Below are positions 1-6,510 of a stretch of DNA of 15,847 nt, piece by piece. Positions within the stretch are counted from its first letter, which is position 1. Every line of letters starts with the position of its first letter. The notes below the pieces were generated by a model. The model saw only the letters and a list, made by a program, of their open reading frames with translations. It did not search any database and had not been told where the DNA came from. This DNA comes from Clostridiaceae bacterium (GTDB taxonomy: Bacteria; Bacillota; Clostridia; Saccharofermentanales; UBA5734). A program made the position numbers and the translations under genes. The stretch spans positions 1 to 15,847 of the forward strand of contig JAAYFZ010000060.1 of NCBI GenBank assembly GCA_012727965.1. The letters are read 5' to 3'.

Positions 1-1271
1 CAGATACAAAACGTATTCTTGGTGCTGCCTTCGATATTGGTACGACTACTCTTGCTGCCTGGCTCTATGATCTGGAGTCTGGTGACAGACTGGGTGTTAG
101 TTCCAGGTACAATCCACAGCGCAGTTTCGGGGCTGATGTTATAAGCCGTATCGAAAAAGTTGACAAAGATGCCGGCAATCTGGCAGCAATGCAGAAGCAG
201 ATCGCACGAGCATTAGCTGAAATGGCAGAAGAAATGTTGATGACTTCGGGTCTTAAAGGATATGATCTTCATTTTATGAGCATCAGCGGTAATACAACGA
301 TGATGCATATTCTCAGTGGTTTAAATCCATCTGCTATTTCGCGTTCTCCTTTTGTACCTGTGAGTACATCTGAACAGCTGCTGAGAGCTTCAATTCTAGG
401 TATAGAGGCAGCAGGAAATCCGATTTGTCTGCTTCTGCCTTCAATATCAGCTTATGCTGGCGCCGATATAACAGCAGGTATCATGGCCTGTGGACTGTTT
501 AAATTGGAAAAAGAAAACAAGCTTCTTGTAGATCTTGGCACTAATGGTGAAATCGTGCTTTCGCTTCCCAGTGGAATGACTGCCTGTTCAACTGCTGCTG
601 GCCCTGCATTTGAGGCAGCTAATATCAGCTGTGGTATGAGCGGCATCGCAGGAGCTATTGATAAGGTTTGGTTGGAAAATGGTAGTCTGAAACATTCAGT
701 TATCGGCGGCAGCACTGCCAAGGGTCTATGTGGATCTGGTCTGGTTTCAGCAGTCGCTACTCTGCTACAGGCTGGCATAATAGATGAAACTGGCCGTCTG
801 ACTGATGAGCCTGAAGAGTTATCAGCAGAACTATCAGCAAGATGTTCAGAGCTTGAGGGGATGAAAATATTCTGGCTGGACCGGCCTGATGGTGAGATCT
901 ATTTGTCTCAGCGTGATATTCGTGAACTACAGAATGCAAAAGCTGCAGTGGCAGCAGGTGTTATGAGGCTACTGAAACAAACAGGAACTCAGCCGGAAGA
1001 GTTGGACGAAGTATTACTGGCAGGCGGTTTCGGCTATTATCTTAATGTGGATGACGCCTATACGATCGGTTTACTACCTAGCGGGGCCAGAAACAAGACA
1101 AAGGCTGTCGGAAACACATCAGGTATGGGCGCGGTTGCCTGTATGCTGAACGATGAGCTTCGCCAGGAAGCTGTAGTGGCTGCGTCTTCAGTTGAATATT
1201 TCGAGCTCTCTTCTGATCCTGTATTTACTGAGCTCTATATTGAGGCTATGATGTTTCCGGAACAGGAATAG
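1..1271 (+). CDS. RACo-like corrinoid activation ATPase (DUF4445/ASKHA), 3' part
   Basis: The gene is cut by the left edge; the frame is open from base 3, giving 422 visible residues that end at TAG 1269-1271. The visible part is the ASKHA-type ATPase region of the RACo/RamA family (DUF4445). These proteins use ATP and a reduced iron-sulfur domain to return inactive Co(II) corrinoid to Co(I) on B12-dependent methyltransferases in the cytoplasm. Motifs seen: DIGTTT near the start (phosphate 1), GADVISRI, GNTTMMH, DLGTNGEI (phosphate 2), CSTAAGPAFEAANISCGM, GLCGSGL, and LAGGFGYYLN before IGLLP (adenosine motif). Family members usually carry an N-terminal 2Fe-2S ferredoxin domain, which would lie left of the window. 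The visible part has no break. The cyclo-ligase follows after 4 bp, so the two are probably co-transcribed. Its partner could be a methionine synthase lacking its own reactivation domain or another corrinoid methyltransferase; that is inference. The family call is firm, the partner unknown. Confidence 0.9.
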   Translation, partial: DTKRILGAAFDIGTTTLAAWLYDLESGDRLGVSSRYNPQRSFGADVISRIEKVDKDAGNLAAMQKQIARALAEMAEEMLMTSGLKGYDLHFMSISGNTTMMHILSGLNPSAISRSPFVPVSTSEQLLRASILGIEAAGNPICLLLPSISAYAGADITAGIMACGLFKLEKENKLLVDLGTNGEIVLSLPSGMTACSTAAGPAFEAANISCGMSGIAGAIDKVWLENGSLKHSVIGGSTAKGLCGSGLVSAVATLLQAGIIDETGRLTDEPEELSAELSARCSELEGMKIFWLDRPDGEIYLSQRDIRELQNAKAAVAAGVMRLLKQTGTQPEELDEVLLAGGFGYYLNVDDAYTIGLLPSGARNKTKAVGNTSGMGAVACMLNDELRQEAVVAASSVEYFELSSDPVFTELYIEAMMFPEQE

Positions 1272-1275
1272 TGAT

Positions 1276-1986
1276 ATGGACAACATGATAGATAGAAATG
1301 AAATAGCCATGCGGAAGCAAGCTCTCCGTAAACGCATGTCAGTATGGCGTGAGAGTTTGAATGAGCAAGATGTGAAGAAACAGTCTGTCTCGATGTCGAA
1401 ATTGCTGCTGCGTCTAGTCAAGATTAATCATGCTCATTTTGCAACTGATCAAAATGAAGGCAGACCATGTATAGGGTTGTACAATGCCTTCCGTCATGAA
1501 GCTGATTTTTCTTCTATCTGGCGGGAACTGCAGCTGGCTGGATGGGATGTGTCTTTTCCCCTTATGTTGAAATCCGGTCGAAGAGGTCCGGAAGCTGAGC
1601 GTAAAATCATATTTATCGAGGCTCCGGCCATATCATCTGATAATGATCGTTCGTTGCGATCATGGTTTGTTAATGGTCATTTTGGGGTTTTGGAACCGCC
1701 GGAAGACCTTGACTCTGCAGTTGAACCTGATTTGATCGTGCTGCCTGGTCTGGCTTTTGATAGACAAGGTGGTCGGCTTGGCTGGGGCAAGGCATATTAT
1801 GATTCTTATCTTGCCGCCAGATCAACTGAGCAGGATTTGAAGTATCCTCTGACTCTGGGTGCTGCCCTTGAGGGACAATTGATTGATTTGGTTCCCTGTG
1901 CTGATCATGATATTGCTGTGGATGGAATTATAACGCCTTCTGAGATAGTCATTACAGGCAGTATTTTTGTCGAACTGTTAAACTGA
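1276..1986 (+). CDS. 5-formyltetrahydrofolate cyclo-ligase (MTHFS, YgfA/Fau family)
   Basis: A 236-residue cytoplasmic enzyme predicted to convert 5-formyl-THF plus ATP to 5,10-methenyl-THF, salvaging the stored or inhibitory folate. The family signature is at residues 161-176: FDRQGGRLGWGKAYYD, matching the usual FDRxGxRLGxGxGYYD except that the Gly before YYD is Ala. The N-terminal basic helix with RKQALRKR fits the nucleotide/folate-binding start of the family. The C-terminal VPCADHDIAVDGIITP resembles the usual VPxxxHDxxVDxIITP ending. Its length is slightly above the usual 180-200 residues because of longer loops around residues 55-65 and 100-130. The ATG at 1276 has AGGA at 1264-1267, inside the end of the upstream gene, and lies 4 bp after that gene's stop. 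Translational coupling with the corrinoid activator is likely, which suggests a shared role in C1 metabolism. Confidence 0.93.
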   Translation: MDNMIDRNEIAMRKQALRKRMSVWRESLNEQDVKKQSVSMSKLLLRLVKINHAHFATDQNEGRPCIGLYNAFRHEADFSSIWRELQLAGWDVSFPLMLKSGRRGPEAERKIIFIEAPAISSDNDRSLRSWFVNGHFGVLEPPEDLDSAVEPDLIVLPGLAFDRQGGRLGWGKAYYDSYLAARSTEQDLKYPLTLGAALEGQLIDLVPCADHDIAVDGIITPSEIVITGSIFVELLN

Positions 1987-2003
1987 ATTTCAGCATAAGT
2001 ATG

Positions 2004-2012
2004 TGTTAAAAT
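2004..2012 (+). promoter_or_regulatory. Possible extended -10 promoter for the MBL-fold gene
   Basis: TGTTAAAAT fits the extended -10 pattern TGnTAnAAT, about 38 bp before the ATG at 2050. The -35 region, around 1983-1989 (CTGAAT), matches TTGACA poorly. It suggests the hydrolase gene can be expressed independently of the two genes upstream, but read-through from them is equally possible. Confidence 0.3.
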
Positions 2013-2049
2013 AAGCTGACAGAAACAATCAGAAATGGAGGTTTGTTGT

Positions 2050-2784
2050 ATGAAGATAACGATTCTTGGCAATTCTGGCGGTTTCCCTGCTGCAGGCGGC
2101 GCGACATCTGGCTATCTTCTGGAGATTGATGGCCATTATGTACTAATTGACTGCGGCAGCGGTGTTTTGTCCAATATGTTCAAAATTATTGATATTACGA
2201 AGCTTGACGCACTGATACTGACCCATCTGCATAATGATCATATCAGTGATATTGATGTTTTGAAGTATGCTATAGATCTATCCGGCAAGTATGGAATGAA
2301 GAGGGATGCTCTGCCTGTATTTGCACCGGAAACTCCTGAAATAGCTGCTGACAGCCTTAGAAGTGAGGGTAATCTGATCATCGGCCGGCTTAAGGATGGT
2401 ATGACGATGAACCTCTACGGCGCCCATCTGGAGACCTTCAGGATGGAGCATCCTGTCGAGACCTACGGTCTCAGAATAGAGCATAATGGTGCTGTGTTTG
2501 CTTTTACTGCAGATTCTACGCCCTGTGCTGCGATGGGAGCACTGCTTCAGAATTCTGATCTGGCGATTATGGATGCAGGGATGCTTGAGAAGCATCGCAA
2601 ATCAGTCATGATGCATATGACTGCTGCTGAATGTGCTGAGGCTGCAGACAGATATGGTGTTAAGAAACTCTTGCTGACCCATATTCTTCCTTTGATTGAT
2701 GCAGATGAGCTGCTTGCCGAAGCAAGAACCGTCAGACCTGATTCAGAGCTGGCACTTCTGATGAATACATATGAGATCGGCTAA
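2050..2784 (+). CDS. MBL-fold metallo-hydrolase, RNase Z-like
   Basis: A 244-residue metallo-beta-lactamase-fold hydrolase. The dinuclear metal site is complete: THLHNDH (H59, H61, D63, H64), H134 in MEHPVE, D155 in FTADST, and H211 in LTHILP. An extra H189 sits in HMTAAECAEAA. This layout and the N-terminal ILGNSGGFP match the RNase Z/cyclic phosphodiesterase-like branch rather than true beta-lactamases. It lacks the long flexible arm of tRNA-processing RNase Z and is shorter than the usual 300 residues, so it is better called a general hydrolase; the substrate could be a phosphodiester or a lactone. No signal peptide is seen, so it is cytoplasmic. I chose ATG 2050, not the in-frame ATG at 2035, because the Shine-Dalgarno TGGAGG at 2036-2041 overlaps the earlier ATG and sits 8 nt before 2050. 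It appears to be a single gene; 145 bp separate it from the next one. Confidence 0.88.
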   Translation: MKITILGNSGGFPAAGGATSGYLLEIDGHYVLIDCGSGVLSNMFKIIDITKLDALILTHLHNDHISDIDVLKYAIDLSGKYGMKRDALPVFAPETPEIAADSLRSEGNLIIGRLKDGMTMNLYGAHLETFRMEHPVETYGLRIEHNGAVFAFTADSTPCAAMGALLQNSDLAIMDAGMLEKHRKSVMMHMTAAECAEAADRYGVKKLLLTHILPLIDADELLAEARTVRPDSELALLMNTYEIG

Positions 2785-2869
2785 CAAGACAGTAGTAGCC
2801 ATTTTGCCTGATTAGCTGTAAAATAGATGACCTGACCTGGGTTTAGGCTTGTAACTGATCATGCTTAAC

Positions 2870-2880
2870 TTGTCAGACAA
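2870..2880. repeat. Short palindrome upstream of the ACT gene
   Basis: TTGTCAGACAA has perfect 5-bp arms around one central base, 50 bp before the ACT gene start. It could be an operator half-site pair or chance. No confident -35/-10 pair is visible in the 145-bp gap around it. Confidence 0.25.
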
Positions 2881-2929
2881 ACTGCGCCGTGCAGTGCAGC
2901 AATAGAATATTTGATCGTGAGGAGATACT

Positions 2930-3220
2930 ATGAGTGAACAAAACAAAAAAAAGACCGCTGTCATAACAGTTGTCGGTCATGACCGTGTCGGCATCATCGC
3001 AGCGGTTTCTAAGCTATTGGCAGAACAAGGTGTCAATATCAATGATATCTCTCAAACTATTCTGCAGGATGTATTCACGATGATCATGTTGGTTGATCTG
3101 GCCGACATGCGCTCTGATATAAAACTTCTGGCTGATGAGCTTGAGCACTTAGGTAATGAACTCGAAATCTCGATAAGAATACAGCATGCAGATATTTTCG
3201 ATGCCATGCATCGTATATGA
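2930..3220 (+). CDS. ACT domain-containing protein (UPF0237/GcvR-like)
   Basis: A 96-residue protein that is a single ACT domain. The N-terminal half carries VITVVGHDRVGIIAAVSKLL followed by GVNINDISQTI, the beta-alpha-beta core where ACT domains bind a small ligand, usually an amino acid, at a dimer interface. The rest, with DVFTMIMLVDL and a closing helix, completes the fold. UPF0237 proteins are small cytoplasmic proteins with no proven function and resemble the glycine-cleavage regulator GcvR. The ATG at 2930 has GAGGAG at 2919-2924, 5 nt upstream. The next gene starts 21 bp after the stop and encodes UPF0210, the known genomic partner of this family. A ligand-sensing role for the partner enzyme is inferred from context. 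It is first in a three-gene run ending with a TPR protein. Confidence 0.9.
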   Translation: MSEQNKKKTAVITVVGHDRVGIIAAVSKLLAEQGVNINDISQTILQDVFTMIMLVDLADMRSDIKLLADELEHLGNELEISIRIQHADIFDAMHRI

Positions 3221-3241
3221 AGGGGACGGTCTTAGTAAAAT

Positions 3242-4600
3242 ATGTTCAATGAATTCGAAATACTTGAGACGATCCGCATGTTTCAGGAGCAACACCTGGA
3301 TGTACGTACCATAACTATGGGTATTTCACTGATGGACTGTGCTACCTCGGACAGCAAACAGACTAGTCAGCGAATATACGACAAAATATGTAAACAAGCG
3401 GAGCATCTCGTACAAACTGGTGAAGATATCAGCAGGGAGTATGGAATACCGATCATTCATAAGAGAATATCGGTAACACCAATTTCGCTGGTAGCGGCCT
3501 CTGGTGAAACGAATGATTATACCTGCTATGCGCGTGCTCTTGACCGCGCTGCTGCTGAGGTAGGCGTTAATTTTATCGGCGGATTTTCTGCACTCGTGCA
3601 GAAGGGCTACTCGAACAGTGATCGTGCTCTGCTGGCATCTATACCAGAAGCTCTGGCAACTACAGAGCTTGTCTGCTCCTCAGTCAATCTGGCTACAAGC
3701 AGAACTGGTATCAATATGGATGCCGTGCGTGATATGGGCGAGATCATTCTCAAAACTGCTGAACTTACAGCAGACCGGGATGCTCTTGGCTGCTGCAAGC
3801 TGGTAGTATTTGCCAATGCTCCTGAGGATAATCCCTTCATGGCCGGCGCCTTCCTCGGACCAGGTGAGCCTGAATGTGTAATCAATGTCGGTGTCTCCGG
3901 GCCAGGTGTTGTTAAACATGCCCTTGAGAGCGCACGCGGCCAGAATCTTGGAGTAGTTGCCGAAACTATCAAGAAGGCTGCTTTTAAGATCACAAGAGTA
4001 GGACAGCTGGTGGCTAGAGAGGCTTCAAGAAGGCTTGATGTTCCGTTTGGCATCATCGATCTTTCGCTGGCACCTACGCCGGTCGTAGGTGACTCCATAG
4101 CCAGAATACTTGAAGAGTTTGGTCTCGAAACCTGTGGTGCCTGGGGAACTACTGCTGCACTGGCTATGTTAAATGACGCAGTCAAGAAGGGTGGTACTAT
4201 GGCTTCATCATTCGTCGGCGGATTAAGCGGCGCATTTATTCCTGTAAGTGAAGATGAGGGCATGATTGCGGCGGTAAACTCTGGCGCATTGTCTTTGGAA
4301 AAACTGGAGGCTATGACTTGTGTTTGTTCAGTTGGAATAGATATGGTGGCAATTCCAGGAGATACCCCGGCAGAAATTATTTCAGGTATTATTGCAGATG
4401 AAATGGCAATAGGTACTTTCAACAATAAAACTACAGCCGTACGTATAATACCAGTGCCGGGAAAAAATGTCGGCGATACTGTGTCTTATGGTGGACTGCT
4501 AGGTTCAGCACCGATCATGTCTGTTAATCAGGCTTCGCCTGCAGAATTTATCAAACGTGGCGGCAGAATACCGGCACCAATTCACAGCATGAGGAATTAG
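3242..4600 (+). CDS. UPF0210/DUF711 family protein ('PFL family')
   Basis: A 452-residue, full-length UPF0210 protein, predicted cytoplasmic. The family is named 'PFL family' because its barrel is compared with pyruvate formate-lyase, but no reaction has been assigned as far as I know. Visible conserved stretches: VRTITMGISLMDCA near the start, HKRISVTPISLVA, FANAPEDNPFMAGAFLGPGEPE from about residue 189, INVGVSGPGVVKHAL, CGAWGTTAALAMLNDAVKKGG, MTCVCSVGIDMVAIPGDT (C360, C362), and the closing GGRIPAPIHS at 440-449. I see no glycyl-radical motif near the C terminus and no radical-SAM activase gene in the window, so a PFL-like radical mechanism is not supported. The purine-rich AAGGGGAC before the ATG lies about 15 nt away, too far for a good ribosome binding site; coupling to the ACT gene may help translation. 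The TPR gene begins 2 bp after the stop. Confidence 0.9.
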   Translation: MFNEFEILETIRMFQEQHLDVRTITMGISLMDCATSDSKQTSQRIYDKICKQAEHLVQTGEDISREYGIPIIHKRISVTPISLVAASGETNDYTCYARALDRAAAEVGVNFIGGFSALVQKGYSNSDRALLASIPEALATTELVCSSVNLATSRTGINMDAVRDMGEIILKTAELTADRDALGCCKLVVFANAPEDNPFMAGAFLGPGEPECVINVGVSGPGVVKHALESARGQNLGVVAETIKKAAFKITRVGQLVAREASRRLDVPFGIIDLSLAPTPVVGDSIARILEEFGLETCGAWGTTAALAMLNDAVKKGGTMASSFVGGLSGAFIPVSEDEGMIAAVNSGALSLEKLEAMTCVCSVGIDMVAIPGDTPAEIISGIIADEMAIGTFNNKTTAVRIIPVPGKNVGDTVSYGGLLGSAPIMSVNQASPAEFIKRGGRIPAPIHSMRN

Positions 4601-4605
4601 GCTTG
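4591..4605 (+). promoter_or_regulatory. Ribosome binding site that fixes a TTG start for the TPR gene
   Basis: GAGGA at 4591-4595 lies inside the last codons of the UPF0210 gene, 7 nt before TTG 4603. The nearby ATG at 4607 is in another frame. The TTG is the only start with good spacing and gives a protein beginning MNELTYNNKM. Confidence 0.7.
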
Positions 4606-6459
4606 AATGAATTGACTTACAATAACAAGATGATGAGGTTTTTCCTAGAGGACATTGATGTAGAATCAGTGTTTGCTTGGGGACTGCCGCTTCCAGTCTA
4701 TACTGGTAGTGAGAGTGACTGCTGGAGCAGGCTTATGCTTATAATCGAAGCAGCGAAGCTCATAAGAGAATACTCTCTGGACGCTGCTGCAGAGAAGCTT
4801 AAGCTTGCTCATGATGAGGCCTCTGACTACTTCTCCTATAGATTAGTTTCAAGCTGGCTCAAGTATGAAACTGATCCTGGTTTTGAGTGCGAAGATGACA
4901 TCGATGATCTTATAGAAGAATTGGATAATCTGTCTGAACAAATAGAAGAAGAGAGTGTTTATAGTGCTGATCGAATAATCGCAGCAAAATGTGCGCATGT
5001 TATGCGTGTTATGCTTAGCTCTCAGATGGTCATTCCAGATAGCACCTGTCGGGATGATATCGCAGCGGACATTGAATATCTCAAGAAGCATACAAAAAAT
5101 GAAGCTATTATCAGTTGGGCACAATTCCTGCATGATCATATCGTGGCTGAACTAAAATCTGATCAGACTGCTCTGGAAGAATTGAGTTTGAAATGGATTG
5201 AAATGTGTACGAAATGGGATTTCATCGGTGATGAAATTGAATATGTTGATTCAGCCGTTATGAACTATGAAGGAATGGGTAAGAAGACCAGTGCAATTGG
5301 TCTGATAGATAGAGCTCTTGAAATCTGTTCTGACAAAGAGCAGTTCTTGATCATGAAGGCGCGTAAGCTTAGACATCATGGTGATATTGCGGCCTCAAGT
5401 GAAGCGGGGCGTGATCTTGTCAGCATGTTCCCTGATAGCTATACAGGGTATTGCCTGCTCACACAGAGCAAATGGGCTGAGGATAAACCAGAAGAGGCGC
5501 TTATACTTGCTGAAGATGCCTGCAGATTATTCCCCGATTCGCCTGATTGCCGAATCAACAGAGCTTTTATATATTTTCAACTTGAGAAGTATGAACAGGC
5601 ACTGAGTGATTTTAGAGCATCTGTTGATAGCCCTCAGTATCGATACGATTCTCAGCGTGGTATAGGCAGATGTTTGGTATTGACAGGCCAGGATAATGAG
5701 GCAATAGAGCACTTCTACAGTATCAGCCGTTATTATCAGGATGCTGATATATACTTTGAACTTGCTGATCTCTACATGAATGGCGGCTGGATCGATGATG
5801 CAGCGCGAATGTGCCGCAAATGTCTGGAACTTGACGGCAGCTTCTCGGGTGCCTATTTTCATTTAGCATCGATTGCTGATATCAAAGGTGATGAGGCAGA
5901 GGCTATTGAGCTCTATGAGAGAGCTTTGGAGATTACGCCTGATCACACAGCTGCTATGACAGCTCTTGCTCTGCTGCTTCAGCAGGAGGGTGAAAGCGAG
6001 AGAGCTCTTGAACTGGCTGAGAGGGCGCTTGAAACTACTCCTGATTATGCTGACGCGATGTATGCAAAAGGTAATATACTTTTTTATTTTGGTGAATATG
6101 AAGAGGCTGAAGAACTTTTTGATCAGGCGATATGTTTGATTCCTGACCATGTTCCTGCTCTAGCCGGCAAGGGCAATTCTCTTGTACAGCTGGCTGAGTA
6201 TGATGAAGCACAGATCAGTCTCGATTTAGCACTTGAGCTTGATCCTGAGAATCTCGATGCTTGTCATGGCAAGCTATCCCTTTACCGCGAGCTTGGACTT
6301 GAAGTCGAGCAGCAATTATGGCAGAAGAGAATCATCATGATCGAGAGTCGCTTCGATGTCTCAGGAAATGAAAAAGGCCGGGAATCATATCCCAGCCTTG
6401 ATAGTGATTTTATCGAAGGATTTATTGATGACGAAATGTCTGATGACCTCTTGGATTGA
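4603..6459 (+). CDS. Tetratricopeptide repeat protein, third gene of the ACT-UPF0210 operon
   Basis: A 618-residue acidic protein with no signal peptide or membrane segment, so probably a cytoplasmic scaffold. Residues 280-551 form eight consecutive TPR-like units of 33-35 residues, starting at about 280, 315, 348, 382, 416, 450, 484 and 518. The last four are the most regular, with phases such as EAIELYERALEITPD and EEAEELFDQAICLIPD; a partial helix pair follows to about residue 575. The N-terminal 240 residues are helical and acidic and match no family I recognise. The tail (about 585-618) is polar, acidic and probably disordered, ending DDEMSDDLLD. Translation starts at TTG 4603, supported by GAGGA at 4591-4595, only 2 bp after the UPF0210 stop, so coupling is near certain. 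TPR domains bind other proteins; the client could be UPF0210 or the ACT protein (inference). Codons 590-599 overlap a hairpin that terminates the opposite-strand arg operon. Confidence 0.88.
   Translation: MNELTYNNKMMRFFLEDIDVESVFAWGLPLPVYTGSESDCWSRLMLIIEAAKLIREYSLDAAAEKLKLAHDEASDYFSYRLVSSWLKYETDPGFECEDDIDDLIEELDNLSEQIEEESVYSADRIIAAKCAHVMRVMLSSQMVIPDSTCRDDIAADIEYLKKHTKNEAIISWAQFLHDHIVAELKSDQTALEELSLKWIEMCTKWDFIGDEIEYVDSAVMNYEGMGKKTSAIGLIDRALEICSDKEQFLIMKARKLRHHGDIAASSEAGRDLVSMFPDSYTGYCLLTQSKWAEDKPEEALILAEDACRLFPDSPDCRINRAFIYFQLEKYEQALSDFRASVDSPQYRYDSQRGIGRCLVLTGQDNEAIEHFYSISRYYQDADIYFELADLYMNGGWIDDAARMCRKCLELDGSFSGAYFHLASIADIKGDEAEAIELYERALEITPDHTAAMTALALLLQQEGESERALELAERALETTPDYADAMYAKGNILFYFGEYEEAEELFDQAICLIPDHVPALAGKGNSLVQLAEYDEAQISLDLALELDPENLDACHGKLSLYRELGLEVEQQLWQKRIIMIESRFDVSGNEKGRESYPSLDSDFIEGFIDDEMSDDLLD
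6371..6399 (-). terminator. Intrinsic terminator of argGH, inside the TPR coding sequence
   Basis: Read on the minus strand, the arm AAGGC-T-GGGA (6399-6390), a 6-nt loop and the arm TCCC-G-GCCTT form a 9-bp stem with one mismatch, followed at once by TTTTTCATTT. That is a classic Rho-independent terminator about 110 nt after the argH stop. On the plus strand the hairpin is not followed by a T run, so it should act in one direction only. Confidence 0.75.
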
Positions 6460-6510
6460 ACATACCTTATAATCTTTGCATATAAACTAAATATGATTTG
6501 CTAATCGGCT

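Noticed and set aside
2035..2049. Earlier ATG for the MBL-fold gene
   Set aside because: It overlaps the Shine-Dalgarno TGGAGG used by ATG 2050, and family members begin with the MKITILG type of strand.
2779..2800. GGCTA/TAGCC hairpin followed by ATTTTG after the MBL-fold gene
   Set aside because: A 5-bp stem with a 12-nt loop is too weak to call a terminator.
3607..4425. A 272-codon open frame antisense to UPF0210
   Set aside because: It mirrors the codon pattern of the real gene, shows no recognisable motif and has no ribosome binding site I could support.
3242..4600. UPF0210 as a glycyl-radical enzyme, from its 'PFL family' label
   Set aside because: No RVxGY-type glycyl-radical motif lies near the C terminus and no activase gene is adjacent.
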